Positions 17,136 to 27,212 are shown, counted from the stretch's first letter. The stretch: 64,000 bases of DNA from an uncultured Methanoregula sp. (GCF_963678795.1 NZ_OY787453.1:186001-250000); one strand, 5' to 3'. A program made the numbers and translations. The notes: generated from the letters alone by a model not told the origin.

Positions 17136-18605
17136 TTACTGGCCATTCTTCTTTCCTTCGTTTTCGAGACCGACAAGGTTCTTGAACTTCTGGAGGATCG
17201 GCTCGATGACAAACTCCAGGAGCTGGGCTTTGTTCTCCACCTTGCCGAAGTAGTGGAGCGGGAGGGTGGCCGCTGCCATGTTCGGGTGGCCGCCGGCATC
17301 GCCCATCTCCCCGAATGCTTCCGAGAGGGCATTTCCGATATGCAGCCGGATATCGCGGTTGCGGGCCGAGATGACGATTGCGTTGTCGGTGATGCCGTAC
17401 ACGAGCGCCGTGTTGACCCCTTCGAGCGTGATGAGGATCTCGGCAGCCTGCGGGAGGGCATCGCGGTTCATGACGTACCCTACGTTTGCGAAGAGGTAAC
17501 CGCTCTGGATCTTCCTCTCGTGGATGGCCTTCCCGATCACGTCCAGCGTCTCCTGCGACATGGACGGGGACATGATCTTGTCGAGCAGGTCGGCGTCCGT
17601 GAGGGGCAGGAGGAAGCCCGCGTAATTGAGATCCTGCGGGGTCACGTTGCGTTTGAACTCTTTGGTATCCGTCCGGATTCCATAGAGGAGGGCGGTTGCC
17701 ACCCGTTTGTCGACCGGCACATCGAGTTCCTGCAGGTACTGGGTCATGATGCTCGCGGTTGCCCCGACCCCGGGCCGGATATCGGTGAATGAACCCTGGG
17801 TAGGGGCGTGTTTCCCGTCTTTGTGGTGGTCGATGATGATGTTAATCTTGGTCTGGGGCGGGACGTCGTTGTTGGCTCCCGGGCCCGAACAGTCAACGAG
17901 CGCGAGGTAATTGCATTTCTGGAGTGCGTCCGGAGTCAGGTGCTCCATCTTGATGTCGAGCAGGTTCACGAACGTGCGGTTCTCCTGGTGGCCGATGTTG
18001 CCCTCGTAAAAGATCCGGGGGGTAAGCGATTTCGCGTTGGCATGTTTTGCAATCTCGGCAAGCGCCATGGCCGATGAGATGGCATCCGGGTCAGGATTCT
18101 TGTGGGTGATGATCCCGAGGGTTCCCTCCCATCCGGCAAGAAGCGAGAAGAGCCGCTGTGATATACGGCTCGAGTGCTGTTTTTTTATCTGGAGAATGGC
18201 AGCGCGGGCCACCACTTCCTGCGGGGAGAGGACAAACTCCGCACCGGCCTCAGTGAGTTTCTGGCCGTTCATCGGGTCGATTGCCCGGGCAACGATCTGG
18301 ACTGACGGGTAGCGCTTCTTGATGGTGAGAACAGCCGCGAGATTGGCATCGGCATCTCCTGTCATCACAAAAGCGATCTCGAAAAGAGGGAGCCCGACCA
18401 GCATATCGGCAGATGCTATGTCGCGCTGGTAGGCATCGCACTTCTGGTCGCGGAGATGCCGGACCCGTGACTCATCCTTGTCAACGACCATTACGCGCTC
18501 GTTCTCTTTGGAGAGTTCGAGGATGAGGTTGTAACCGTTCGTCCCGCAACCGAAAATACTGTATTTTGTCGGGCCGGAAGGTTCAAACGGGGCTGGTTCG
18601 GGCAT
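17136..18605 (-). CDS. RCK-N/DHH-DHHA1 phosphoesterase
   Basis: A fusion of an N-terminal NAD-binding TrkA/RCK-N domain (IFGCGTNGYNLILELS, VVDKDESRVRHLRD) to a DHH phosphoesterase (GIITHKNPDPDAISSAMAL, VDCSGPGAN, IIDHHKDGKH) and a C-terminal DHHA1 domain with GDAGGHPNMAAATLPL. Relatives hydrolyse small oligonucleotides or cyclic dinucleotides; the substrate here is not shown by sequence. I prefer the ATG at 18605 (MPEPAPFEP, 489 residues); a TTG at 18677 would add 24 residues that lie outside the fold. Neither has a close ribosome-binding site. First gene of the mptE operon, divergent from tRNA-Lys. Confidence 0.88.
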   Translation of the reverse strand: MPEPAPFEPSGPTKYSIFGCGTNGYNLILELSKENERVMVVDKDESRVRHLRDQKCDAYQRDIASADMLVGLPLFEIAFVMTGDADANLAAVLTIKKRYPSVQIVARAIDPMNGQKLTEAGAEFVLSPQEVVARAAILQIKKQHSSRISQRLFSLLAGWEGTLGIITHKNPDPDAISSAMALAEIAKHANAKSLTPRIFYEGNIGHQENRTFVNLLDIKMEHLTPDALQKCNYLALVDCSGPGANNDVPPQTKINIIIDHHKDGKHAPTQGSFTDIRPGVGATASIMTQYLQELDVPVDKRVATALLYGIRTDTKEFKRNVTPQDLNYAGFLLPLTDADLLDKIMSPSMSQETLDVIGKAIHERKIQSGYLFANVGYVMNRDALPQAAEILITLEGVNTALVYGITDNAIVISARNRDIRLHIGNALSEAFGEMGDAGGHPNMAAATLPLHYFGKVENKAQLLEFVIEPILQKFKNLVGLENEGKKNGQ

Positions 18606-18709
18606 ATTACAGAAGATGTACCACTCCTCGGTATTAAGTGATTCCAAACCCGAATCATCCAAAACCTTTATTCGCAATTGTCGACCACATTATTAGGTCT
18701 AACTGGCTT

Positions 18710-18783
18710 GGGTCTGTAGCTTAGTTCGGCATAGCGGCGGACTCTTAATCCGCAGGTCAAGGGTTCAAATCCCTTCAGGCCCG
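18710..18783 (+). tRNA. tRNA-Lys(CTT)
   Basis: A full cloverleaf folds here. The acceptor GGGTCTG pairs with CAGGCCC (18776-18782) with discriminator G, the anticodon stem GCGGA/TCCGC carries loop CTCTTAA with anticodon CTT at 18744-18746, and the T arm is AAGGG-TTCAAAT-CCCTT. No CCA is encoded and no intron is present. It lies divergent from the phosphoesterase gene. Confidence 0.95.
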
Positions 18784-18929
18784 TTTCTTTTACACTTTTA
18801 TCCCTTCAGGGTACCCCCCGCGGGACCTACCTCTTCACCTTTCAATCCTGTACTTTAATACCAATGGTGCGAACACAGTCAGTAACGGCCTTTATGGTGG
18901 CTTGATCCTCCCGGGGGCGCTGAAGGAAT

Positions 18930-21371
18930 ATGATCTCGTTTGTTTTTGACCTGATCATCGGGATGCTCTTCATCTCCGGTATCAGCATGGCGTGTGTTGC
19001 GCTCTATGCCCGGCGTTTTGTCGGGCGGGTTCCCGCGGCAACCCCCTACGTTATCCTGTTATTCGCTGCCGCTGCATGGGCGATACTGTATGCTCTTGAC
19101 CTCCTCACCGCTACCCTCCCGCTCAAGATTGTGTTCCACAATCTCCGGTTCCTCTTCCTCCCGTTCTTTCCCGTCCTTGAGCTCTGGCTTGTTATCGCGT
19201 ACGTGAAAAAGACGGAATGGCTCCGCCGGGACTGGGCTCTTCTCGTCCTGACAATCCCGGTGATCTCGGCAGTTCTCGCCATAACAAGCCCGTATCATGA
19301 CCTGTTCCGGTATAATTTTTCAATAAACACGGCCGGCCCGGTACCGATACTCCAGTATTCCGAGAGTGCGTTTTATACGGTCTATTTTGTCTACTCGCTC
19401 ATCCTGCTCGTTCTCGCGGTGGTCCTGCTCGTGTACGAGACGAGAAGGAGGGGCACCCTCCGGGAGACCCAGACGGTTCTCCTGATCCTTGCCCTTGCCC
19501 TCCCGACCGTGATCAATTATACTTCTGCTGAGGGTCTGACCCCGGTCCCCGGTCTCAACATGGCCCCCGTCCTCCTCTGGATACCGGCTATCCTGTACAC
19601 GGTCGCACTCTTCCGGTACCAGTTCCTTGATATCGTGCCGATTGCCCGGAGCCGGCTGATCGAGGCCCTGAGCAAACCCGTCATGGTGCTGGATCCGGAT
19701 GGCCGCGTCATAGACATGAACCCGGCAGCCTGCTCGCTCTTCTCCACCCGGTACTCGTCTGCCATTGGCAGGCCGGTCGAAGAGATTTCACCGGACTGGC
19801 CGGACTTGCTTTTGTTGTGCAGGGAGAGTAAAGCCCGGAAAAGAGAACTTATCAGGATAACGGAGGGCGCAACCCATTATTATATCGGTTCCGGTGAACC
19901 GCTCCTCACCGGTCACGGGGAGATCGAAGGACATCTCATCTTCCTGCAGGATATCACCGACCTGAAGAATACCGAAGCAGCCCTGCGGCAGAAGACCGAG
20001 GAGCTGGACCAGTACTTCAGCACCAGTCTCGATCTCTTCTGCATCGCGGATACCAATGGATATTTCCGCCGGCTGAACCCCCAGTGGGAGAAAGCACTCG
20101 GGTACACAACTGCCGATCTTGAAGGAAGACGTTTTCTCGATTTCGTTCACCCGGATGACCTGCCGGCAACCCTTGCTGCGATAGCCGACCTGAGTTCCCA
20201 GAAAGAGGTTGTCAATTTCACCAACCGGTACCGGCACCGGGATGGCATGTACCGGTGGATCGAATGGCGCTCCTTCCCCAAAGGTGTCCTCATCTTTGCT
20301 GCGGCCCGGGACATCACGGAACGAAAACGTATGGAAGAGGCCCTCCGCGAGAGCGAGGAGAAATACCGGAGTATCATCGAGGAGATGCAGGACCTGTTCT
20401 ACCGGACGGATCTTGCCGGGAAGATCACGATGCTCAGCCCTTCCGCAGCAAAGATTGCAGGGTACGACTCGATCGACCAGTTGATCGGGCAGGATGTTAC
20501 CACCGTGTATGCCGATCCGGCCGACCGCGACAGACTCCTTCTTGCCCTCCGCGAGAAAGGATCGGTTGATGCATTTCCGCTGAATCTCAAGACCCGCAAC
20601 GGGACGATCCGTCACGTGACAACGAGCAGCCATTTCTTCCATGATGCCGGCGGGAACATACGGGGAGTAGAGGGGGTTATCCACGATATCACGGAGCAGC
20701 GGAAGGCCGAGGACGCCCTCCGCATGGCCAACAGGAAGCTCAACCTCCTCTCCAGTATCACACGTCATGATATACGGAACCAGCTGATGGCACTCATGGC
20801 GTTCCTTGAACTGAGCGTGGAATCTGTTGACAACCCTGCCGAGCTTGCAGATTTCTTAAAGAAGAACCAGAAGATCGCCGAGACCATTGCCCGCCAGATC
20901 ACGTTCACCAAGGAGTACGAAGACCTGGGTGTAAAAGCCCCGTCATGGCAGGACATCAGAGTCCTCATAGGGAAAGCCGTTGACGGGCTTCCGGTAAAAA
21001 ATGTCCGCGTCGGGGTGGAGACAAAAGGACTTGAGATCTTTGCCGACCCCCTTATGGAGAAAGTCTTCTATAACCTGATCGACAACTCCCTGCGGTACGG
21101 GGGTGAAGGCCTGACGGCCATCCGCATCACCTCGCATGAAGAAGGAACCTCGCAGGTGCTGGTCTTTGAGGATGACGGAATTGGCATTGCCCACCGGGAC
21201 AAGAACGTGCTGTTCGACAAGGGCTTTGGGAAGAACACCGGTCTTGGCCTGTACCTATCCCGTGAGATCCTCTCCATCACCGGGATCACCATTGCCGAGA
21301 ACGGCGAACCGGGCAATGGCGTTCAGTTCGAGATCACCGTGCCAAAAGAGGGGTATCGTCGTACTCCATGA
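18930..21371 (+). CDS. 7TM-PAS sensor histidine kinase
   Basis: An 813-residue sensor. Seven predicted membrane helices occupy about residues 1-225 (histidine kinase N-terminal 7TM type), followed by three PAS domains starting near 235, 355 and 480, each ending in DIT-type motifs. A dimerisation helix with phospho-acceptor His in SITRHDIRNQL and a C-terminal HATPase domain (NLIDNSLRYG, FEDDGIGI, KNTGLGLYLSREIL) complete it. AAGGA precedes the ATG. It belongs to the same kinase subfamily as the two REC-containing kinases nearby, but has no receiver domain. The sensed signal is unknown. Confidence 0.92.
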   Translation: MISFVFDLIIGMLFISGISMACVALYARRFVGRVPAATPYVILLFAAAAWAILYALDLLTATLPLKIVFHNLRFLFLPFFPVLELWLVIAYVKKTEWLRRDWALLVLTIPVISAVLAITSPYHDLFRYNFSINTAGPVPILQYSESAFYTVYFVYSLILLVLAVVLLVYETRRRGTLRETQTVLLILALALPTVINYTSAEGLTPVPGLNMAPVLLWIPAILYTVALFRYQFLDIVPIARSRLIEALSKPVMVLDPDGRVIDMNPAACSLFSTRYSSAIGRPVEEISPDWPDLLLLCRESKARKRELIRITEGATHYYIGSGEPLLTGHGEIEGHLIFLQDITDLKNTEAALRQKTEELDQYFSTSLDLFCIADTNGYFRRLNPQWEKALGYTTADLEGRRFLDFVHPDDLPATLAAIADLSSQKEVVNFTNRYRHRDGMYRWIEWRSFPKGVLIFAAARDITERKRMEEALRESEEKYRSIIEEMQDLFYRTDLAGKITMLSPSAAKIAGYDSIDQLIGQDVTTVYADPADRDRLLLALREKGSVDAFPLNLKTRNGTIRHVTTSSHFFHDAGGNIRGVEGVIHDITEQRKAEDALRMANRKLNLLSSITRHDIRNQLMALMAFLELSVESVDNPAELADFLKKNQKIAETIARQITFTKEYEDLGVKAPSWQDIRVLIGKAVDGLPVKNVRVGVETKGLEIFADPLMEKVFYNLIDNSLRYGGEGLTAIRITSHEEGTSQVLVFEDDGIGIAHRDKNVLFDKGFGKNTGLGLYLSREILSITGITIAENGEPGNGVQFEITVPKEGYRRTP

Positions 21372-21570
21372 GCCCCGGTCCTGGTGGACATCGCGGATTC
21401 ATGAGTAACACCCTGCATCCGGTCCAGGTAGCGGACCTCATCCTGTAGTCCAGAATACGCCTGCCGGACGGTCCCCCTGCGGTAACCGGTGCAGACGTAA
21501 CATTCATGTTTTATCAGGACAACTCATGTGATTCAGGTATCTTATTATTCCCCCTGCAGTGGAGCCCCCG

Positions 21571-23436
21571 ATGTTTTCCCTCCTCTATGTCGACGATGAA
21601 CCGGATCTGCCGGATCTTGCCAGGCTTTTTCTTGAAGGTACCGGCGCGTTTACCGTCACGCTCGCCCGGTCGGGGGAGGAGGGGCTCGGCCTGATCGCAC
21701 GGCAGGATTTCGATGCCATTGTGTCCGATTACCAGATGCCGGAGATGGACGGGATCGACTTTTTGAAAAATGTGCGGAAGTCCCATGGCAATATCCCTTT
21801 CATCCTGTTCACGGGTCGCGGGCGGGAAGATGTTGTGATCGAGGCGATCAACAACGGGGTTGATTTCTATCTCCGCAAAGGCAGCGATCCCCAGGCTCAG
21901 TTTGCTGAACTCGCACAGGGGATACGTCAGGCTGTTGACCGGAGGAGTCCGGAGGAACTCCGGGATGCAGACGGGCAGTCCAGGGAATCAGAAAAGAGAC
22001 AGAAAGAACCGGTAGAAAGCCTGAAAACGGGCGGTCATCAGTTCTCTCAAAGCGATGAGAACTACCGGCTCATTGCTGAAAACTCGCCCGACATGATCTA
22101 TGTTGTCGACACCCGGGGATACCTCCTGTATATCAATACGCTTGCGGCAGATGCGATGCAGGCAAGGCCGGAAAGCCTTGTCGGAAGACACCTGTCCGAA
22201 ATTTTCAGGCCACCGGCAGCAGCAGAACGCCCTCTTAAGGCAATCCGCCGGGTAATTGATACCAGGACACCGTTCCGGAGGGAGACATTCGAGGAGTTTC
22301 CTTCCGGAGGAATGTGGATCGATGTCCGGCTTACGCCCATCCTTGATGCATCGGGTACGGTCATTGGCGTGCTTGGGCTCTCGCATGATATATCCGACCG
22401 GAAACATGCTGAGGAAGCCCTCAGAGAATCGGAGATGAAATACCGGGTGCTGGTGGAGAACAGCCACGATGTCATCTACGCCATCAGCCCCGAAGGAATA
22501 CTGACGTTTGTCTCGCCCGGCTGGACCGCCCACCTCGGGCATGACACCGCGTATGTTACCGGAAAACCGTTCCGGCACTTTGTCTATCCCGCAGATGTAC
22601 CAGCATGCGAGGCGTTCCTGAAAAACGTTGTCGCTACCGGGCAGCGGCAATCGGGGATCGAGTACCGGGTCTTCCACGCGGACGGGTCGGTACGGCTCCA
22701 CACCTCGACAATCTCCCCAATCATTGATGACCGGGGGAAAGTTGTCTCGTACGTGGGAAGCTCCCGCGACATCACGGAGATGAAGCAGTTCCAGAATGCG
22801 ATACGGGAGAGCAACCGGAAACTCAATCTCCTCTCAAGTATCACGAGGCACGATGTTGCCAACCAGCTCACGGTTGTCCAGGGATACACGCAGCTTGCTG
22901 CACTCAGAAAACCTGAGCCGGTTATCGCGGATTTCCTGTCCAAGATCTCAAGTGCTGTCGATACGATCCAGCACCAGATCGAATTCACCCGGGCTTACCA
23001 GGACATGGGTGTCCAGGCACCGGCATGGCACCGGGTCTGCGATGTGATCCGGAGTGTCCGGCCCCCGCAGATCCGGCTTGAATGCACCTGCGGTTCCTGC
23101 GAGATCTTCTCCGACCCGATGATTGCGAAGGTTTTTTTCAACCTCTTCGACAATGCAGTCAGGTACGGGGAGCGGGTGACCACCGTCACGGTGGCCTGCG
23201 AGATGGCGGGGGATGAGCTGATCATAACGTTTGCCGACGACGGGGTTGGGATCCCCCTCAACGAGAAGCAGAGGATCTTCGAGAAGGGCTACGGCAGGCA
23301 CACAGGTTTTGGGCTCTTCCTTGTCCGGGAGATCCTTGCGATCACCGGCATTTCCATCCATGAGACCGGGTCCCATGGGAAGGGGGCACGGTTCGAGATC
23401 TCGGTACCGAACGGGGCATACCGGCAAAGGGAGTGA
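21571..23436 (+). CDS. REC-PAS-PAS hybrid histidine kinase (receiver first)
   Basis: The ATG at 21571 is chosen because GGAG lies 5 bp before it and the product starts directly with the receiver strand MFSLLYVDDEPD; a GTG 12 bp upstream is possible. The 621-residue protein has an N-terminal receiver (DDE near 8-10, phospho-acceptor in IVSDYQMPEMDG near 51-62), two PAS domains (about 170-290 and 295-415), an H-box SITRHDVANQL, and an HATPase domain (NLFDNAVRYG, FADDGVGI, TGFGLFLVREIL). Receiver-first kinases of this kind integrate upstream phosphorelays. It is 199 bp after the 7TM kinase gene. Confidence 0.92.
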   Translation: MFSLLYVDDEPDLPDLARLFLEGTGAFTVTLARSGEEGLGLIARQDFDAIVSDYQMPEMDGIDFLKNVRKSHGNIPFILFTGRGREDVVIEAINNGVDFYLRKGSDPQAQFAELAQGIRQAVDRRSPEELRDADGQSRESEKRQKEPVESLKTGGHQFSQSDENYRLIAENSPDMIYVVDTRGYLLYINTLAADAMQARPESLVGRHLSEIFRPPAAAERPLKAIRRVIDTRTPFRRETFEEFPSGGMWIDVRLTPILDASGTVIGVLGLSHDISDRKHAEEALRESEMKYRVLVENSHDVIYAISPEGILTFVSPGWTAHLGHDTAYVTGKPFRHFVYPADVPACEAFLKNVVATGQRQSGIEYRVFHADGSVRLHTSTISPIIDDRGKVVSYVGSSRDITEMKQFQNAIRESNRKLNLLSSITRHDVANQLTVVQGYTQLAALRKPEPVIADFLSKISSAVDTIQHQIEFTRAYQDMGVQAPAWHRVCDVIRSVRPPQIRLECTCGSCEIFSDPMIAKVFFNLFDNAVRYGERVTTVTVACEMAGDELIITFADDGVGIPLNEKQRIFEKGYGRHTGFGLFLVREILAITGISIHETGSHGKGARFEISVPNGAYRQRE

Positions 23437-23493
23437 CCGGCCTGCCCGTTTCCCGTTCGCACTCTTTTTAAGATCCGGGGTTGCAGTCAGATC

Positions 23494-24066
23494 ATGAATC
23501 TCAAAGGCAGCAAGACGGAAAAGAACCTGCTCGCGGCATTTGCCGGAGAGTCACAGGCACGGAACCGTTACACCTTCTTTGCAAGTGCAGCAAAGAAAGA
23601 GGGTTACGAGCAGATCGCAGCGCTCTTCCTGCAGACGGCCGAGGAAGAGAAGGAGCACGGGAAGCTCTTCTTCAAACAGCTCACGGGCGGCGAGGTACAG
23701 ATCACCGCGGGATACCCGGCAGGTATGATCGGGAAAACACTGGACAATCTCAAAGCTGCAGCTGACGGCGAGGAGATGGAATGGGGCACGCTCTACCCGG
23801 GATTTGCAGCAACGGCAACAAAGGAGGGGTTCAAGGATATCGCCTATCTCTTCAAGATGGTGGCAGAAGTGGAAGAGCACCATGAAGCGCGATACAGGAA
23901 ACTGTACGCGAACCTGGAAAGCGGAACGGTCTTCAAGGCTGAGATGCCCGCGAAATGGTACTGCCGGAACTGTGGATTCATCCACGAAGGGAAGGTGGCT
24001 CCTGCCAAATGCCCGGTCTGCGAGCACCCGAAGGCGTACTTCGAGATAGCTGCAGAAAATTACTAA
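23494..24066 (+). CDS. rbr: Rubrerythrin
   Basis: A 190-residue two-domain protein that reduces hydrogen peroxide with electrons from rubredoxin-like donors, protecting strict anaerobes from oxygen. The N-terminal four-helix diiron domain shows the paired Glu/His ligands in [12 protein letters not shown] (Glu19), [12 protein letters not shown] (Glu52, His55) and [11 protein letters not shown]. The C-terminal rubredoxin-like domain has Cys157, Cys160, Cys173 and Cys176 in CRNC and CPVC. Length and domain order match the family exactly. It is monocistronic as far as spacing shows. Confidence 0.97.
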   Translation: MNLKGSKTEKNLLAAFAGESQARNRYTFFASAAKKEGYEQIAALFLQTAEEEKEHGKLFFKQLTGGEVQITAGYPAGMIGKTLDNLKAAADGEEMEWGTLYPGFAATATKEGFKDIAYLFKMVAEVEEHHEARYRKLYANLESGTVFKAEMPAKWYCRNCGFIHEGKVAPAKCPVCEHPKAYFEIAAENY

Positions 24067-24155
24067 TTTTTTCGGGAGAAAATACCACAACAGGCTGACG
24101 TTCTCCGGGACATTCCGGCATATCCCCGCCGGGCCCCGTCATTTCCTGGTGCCGT

Positions 24156-24899
24156 TTACGGGCCTTTTACCGCAGCGGTCTCGATGTAACTCTCGATAAG
24201 CACTTCACGGTTGTCAATGACCGCAGCCTTCACGGTTTTCAGCACGGGAACGGAGTTCCCGTTCCGGTTGAGCAGCATACGTTCCGAGCGATCAATGGTC
24301 ATGCCCAGATCGGTAATCGGGCATTTCCCGTTCTCGGCAGGACAGATGAACCGGTGACAGATCTTCCCCTTCATCTCCTGCTCCGGATAGCCGGTCAACC
24401 GTTCTGCCTCGGGGTTTGCAGCGACGATCTCATGAGTTTTAGCATCGAGAATGATAACCGCGGCCTGGATGTGATTCCATATACCATGGAATTTTGCTTC
24501 TGACTGTTCCAGATCCGCCTTCTGGGAGGATATTCTCATCGAGAGAACCATAACCACGGCTGCGATGACGATAAAACAGATGACACGGGCGACTGCCCCG
24601 ATAACGTTGAAGGGATTGTATCCCGTCAGGAAAATGACAAAGCCAAGATAGATGAATCCCATAACCGCTGAATACAGCACTCCTTTTTTCTGGTACCAGT
24701 AGGATGCGAGGATTATCGGAATGTAATAGACATGGGTAAAAACCGTCTGGGTTCCCTTCTGGAGACAATATACCGTCAGGAAAAGCACCATCACAGAAAG
24801 ACCAAGAAGGACTGCATGTCTCCATGGAATAATGGGTTTTTTTGGGGGGGATGCAGTATCCATGGTATTCAATACAGGTTGCAGGGATAAAAATCTCAT
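24156..24899 (-). CDS. Membrane PAS-domain protein
   Basis: A protein of about 247 residues if started at the ATG at 24899 (MRFLSLQPVLN); the ATG at 24863 (MDTASPPKK) is also possible and an upstream start at 25016 would run into the pilin gene. Four predicted membrane helices (starting HAVLLGLSVMVLFLTV) precede a PAS domain with the segment VIILDAKTHEIVAANPEAERLTGY, and a CHRFICPAENGKCPI stretch typical of a PAS domain with Cys ligands. There is no kinase domain after it, so it may modulate a partner. No ribosome-binding site is obvious at either start. Confidence 0.75.
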   Translation of the reverse strand: MRFLSLQPVLNTMDTASPPKKPIIPWRHAVLLGLSVMVLFLTVYCLQKGTQTVFTHVYYIPIILASYWYQKKGVLYSAVMGFIYLGFVIFLTGYNPFNVIGAVARVICFIVIAAVVMVLSMRISSQKADLEQSEAKFHGIWNHIQAAVIILDAKTHEIVAANPEAERLTGYPEQEMKGKICHRFICPAENGKCPITDLGMTIDRSERMLLNRNGNSVPVLKTVKAAVIDNREVLIESYIETAAVKGP

Positions 24900-24978
24900 C
24901 GTTTCATACCGGGTAATATCAGATAATACATTCCATTCCGGCTCTGTTTTCCGGGCTTGCGATGTTTCTTTTATCGGT

Positions 24979-25812
24979 CTAGCCGAATGTTGTTGTAATG
25001 GTCCGATCCTCCACAATGTTGGTAATCGTATAGGATATCGTTGATCCCACCGATGACCCGCTGTACACCGTAGTCCCGTCCAGCTTGATAGTCAGGACTG
25101 CATAGCCTGCGTTCGGGACAAAGTAAATGGTCTTGCTGCTTCCCCGGGGAACCCGGACCTCTTGTGAATTTGCCAGTTTTACCGGGGGGGACTCGGAGCC
25201 ATAGCCATATCCGCTGGGGGACCAGATGACCGTGACTGTTCTCGTCAATTCGGGGGCGGCCGTTGTAGGTGTACTTGTTGCAGAAAGGGTTGCAGTTGAT
25301 GTGGGAGTTTCAGTGCCAGTAGGTGTCTGTGTTCCGGATGTTCCCGCACTCCATGTCTTGATCAGGAGACCGGATGCGTCATCCACGATCCTGACCCGTA
25401 CCTCTGCAGACGGAAGGGGAACCGTGGGTACTCCGGCCAGGTCCGAGGTCATGCCGTAACCGGAGCCGTTATAATAAATATAGACCGTATTGCCCGTCCT
25501 GAACGGGCTGGTTGTCGCATCCGGTACCACCAGGTATGAACCATACGGGGTATCCACATAGACCCGTACGAAATACGGCGCTTCTCCGGGATCGATGAAG
25601 GTTACCATGTCCCCGCCCAGGTGTGTAATGGCCATCGCGGAATAGCCGGGCATCTTCTTGAAGCTGACATCTGTTGCAAGGTAGGCCGACGTTGGGATCT
25701 GGGGAATAATCCCGAACATGATCACAAAAATGGCAATCCCCAGGCCCACGACAAGGCTGACAATGAGGATTTCAGCAGTAATTTCACTGACAGCACCCTC
25801 TTCCCGATCCAT
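24979..25812 (-). CDS. Archaeal type IV pilin-like protein
   Basis: An archaeal pilin with an N-terminal class III signal peptide. The ATG at 25812 gives MDREEGAVSEITAEIL followed by the hydrophobic helix ILIVSLVVGLGIAIFVIMFG, the pattern cut by prepilin peptidase before the helix; an ATG three codons upstream is also open. The remaining outer part has beta-rich segments, a Thr/Pro-rich linker (TPTGTETPTSTATLSATS) at about 165-190 and a C-terminal domain with TITNIVEDRTITTTFG. It would form surface filaments or a pilus-like adhesin. It faces away from the flavoprotein gene. Confidence 0.85.
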   Translation of the reverse strand: MDREEGAVSEITAEILIVSLVVGLGIAIFVIMFGIIPQIPTSAYLATDVSFKKMPGYSAMAITHLGGDMVTFIDPGEAPYFVRVYVDTPYGSYLVVPDATTSPFRTGNTVYIYYNGSGYGMTSDLAGVPTVPLPSAEVRVRIVDDASGLLIKTWSAGTSGTQTPTGTETPTSTATLSATSTPTTAAPELTRTVTVIWSPSGYGYGSESPPVKLANSQEVRVPRGSSKTIYFVPNAGYAVLTIKLDGTTVYSGSSVGSTISYTITNIVEDRTITTTFG

Positions 25813-25991
25813 GATGTTCAAAAACCCATCAACGTGGATGGAATAAAAACGTATCGCAGGCAGCCAGAGAGATTTTTTTGAAAAACAGAGCGGCAGGAGA
25901 TAACCGGATGCCTAAAAAAAAGGCTATTCCAACGGATCTCTCAAAAGTGTGCTTCCGGTCCTGATGCGTTGTCTGAACGTGACCCTGCGGG

Positions 25992-26660
25992 TTATGGTAT
26001 CCATCCCTGCTGTACCCATCGCTCGTACTCTTCGGTGCGGAAATCCCGGTTATCGATCACAATATCCTTAAAAAACTCCCGGTTGCCGCGAATCTCTTCT
26101 TCCTGCACGGGATCAGAGAAGCCGTCTGTAATCGCAGCCGCGAGTTTTTTCCCGAGCGCCCGTGCAGCCGGCCCTGCTGCATCCACGGCCTCCGGGTTCC
26201 CCCCGGTCGCTATGCTGATCCCGCCCGCCGAGATCACGCCAAGGTAGTTGAGAACATGGTTCTGGTACGCCACAACCTCGTCTCCTCCTGACGTGTGGGT
26301 GGTGGCAACCGAGCAGCCTTTTTTTCCCGCAAGCAGCTGGTAATGGATTGCATCCGCGAGACGATCAAAGAAGATCTTCATCTGGCCGGAGACATTGTCG
26401 ATATAGACCGGCGATGCAAAGACGATCCCGTCGGCGTTCTTCATCCGTACAGCGAGCTCCGGGAGATCATCCTCGTATACGCAGATCCCGTTGAACGAAC
26501 AGCCCTCGCAGGCCGTGCAGGGGGTGATGCGGAGGTCGCAGAGATCAACAATCTCGGTTTCGGCACCGGCTTCTGCTGCTCCTTCGAGTACAAAGCCGGC
26601 AAGTTGTCGTGTGGTGCTCCGGATCGTCCGGGGACTCCCGTGGATAGCGATGATCTTCAT
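25992..26660 (-). CDS. Iron-sulfur flavoprotein (NADPH-dependent FMN reductase family)
   Basis: A 222-residue flavodoxin-fold protein. The N-terminal phosphate loop reads IHGSPRTIRSTT, and the cysteine motif CTACEGCSFNGIC (about residues 48-60) is the compact 4Fe-4S site of archaeal Isf-type flavoproteins. ASPVYIDNVSGQMKIFFDR follows as the FMN-binding segment. Such proteins move electrons from ferredoxin to oxygen or peroxide detoxification in methanogens. It stands next to a pilin gene and is close to rubrerythrin, so a protective role is plausible but not shown. Confidence 0.88.
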   Translation of the reverse strand: MKIIAIHGSPRTIRSTTRQLAGFVLEGAAEAGAETEIVDLCDLRITPCTACEGCSFNGICVYEDDLPELAVRMKNADGIVFASPVYIDNVSGQMKIFFDRLADAIHYQLLAGKKGCSVATTHTSGGDEVVAYQNHVLNYLGVISAGGISIATGGNPEAVDAAGPAARALGKKLAAAITDGFSDPVQEEEIRGNREFFKDIVIDNRDFRTEEYERWVQQGWIP

Positions 26661-26772
26661 GTTTTATGGTTCCCGTGACAGATGATTGGGCGGTGATGGT
26701 TATTATGGTGAGGGAGGGTTTTTGATCTGAGTGAACAATCCGGCAGGGGACTGCATTACACCCGCCTGCGGG

Positions 26773-27054
26773 TTACTTCTTCAGGATACGTTCGAGCCAG
26801 TCACCGAGAAAAGCGCCCACGATAAAGATGAGCACGAAGATGACAATTACGATAACGAATCCGAACACGCCAAGAAAACTGACATCAATACCCATACCTC
26901 CGGGAACAAGGAACAATGTGAGCAGCACGAAGATAATTCCCGTAACGATCCCGGTGATAGCGCCATTCCTGAGGAGGCCCTTGTAGTCTTCCTTCCCCCG
27001 GTGAAAAAAGCCAAATGCCGCTCCAAAGATTAACGCCAGCAGTTCAAACCACAT
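26773..27054 (-). CDS. Small membrane protein of unknown function
   Basis: A 93-residue protein with AGGAG before the ATG. It has an initial hydrophobic helix (FELLALIFGAAFGFF), a short basic loop HRGKEDYKGLLRNG, and two further hydrophobic helices (GIVTGIIFVLLTLFLV and FGFVIVIVIFVLIFIVGAF), then a charged end DWLERILKK. Three membrane crossings are likely. No family is recognised and the flanking genes offer no clue. Confidence 0.75.
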   Translation of the reverse strand: MWFELLALIFGAAFGFFHRGKEDYKGLLRNGAITGIVTGIIFVLLTLFLVPGGMGIDVSFLGVFGFVIVIVIFVLIFIVGAFLGDWLERILKK

Positions 27055-27212
27055 GCAGATACTCCTATTGAAGCAATATCACCTGCCCTCCACTAATACA
27101 TTCCGGACGTACCGGGCATAACCGGGTAATTTACCTGCGGTTGAATCTCCCGTGGTCCGAAGCTCGCTGTCGGATGGGCACCCATCCCCTCAGCACCGCA
27201 GGGAGTTCTACC

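Noticed and set aside
19788..20768. 326-codon minus-strand frame in the 7TM kinase gene
   Set aside because: A shadow of the GC-rich kinase; the sense strand shows PAS and ATPase motifs.
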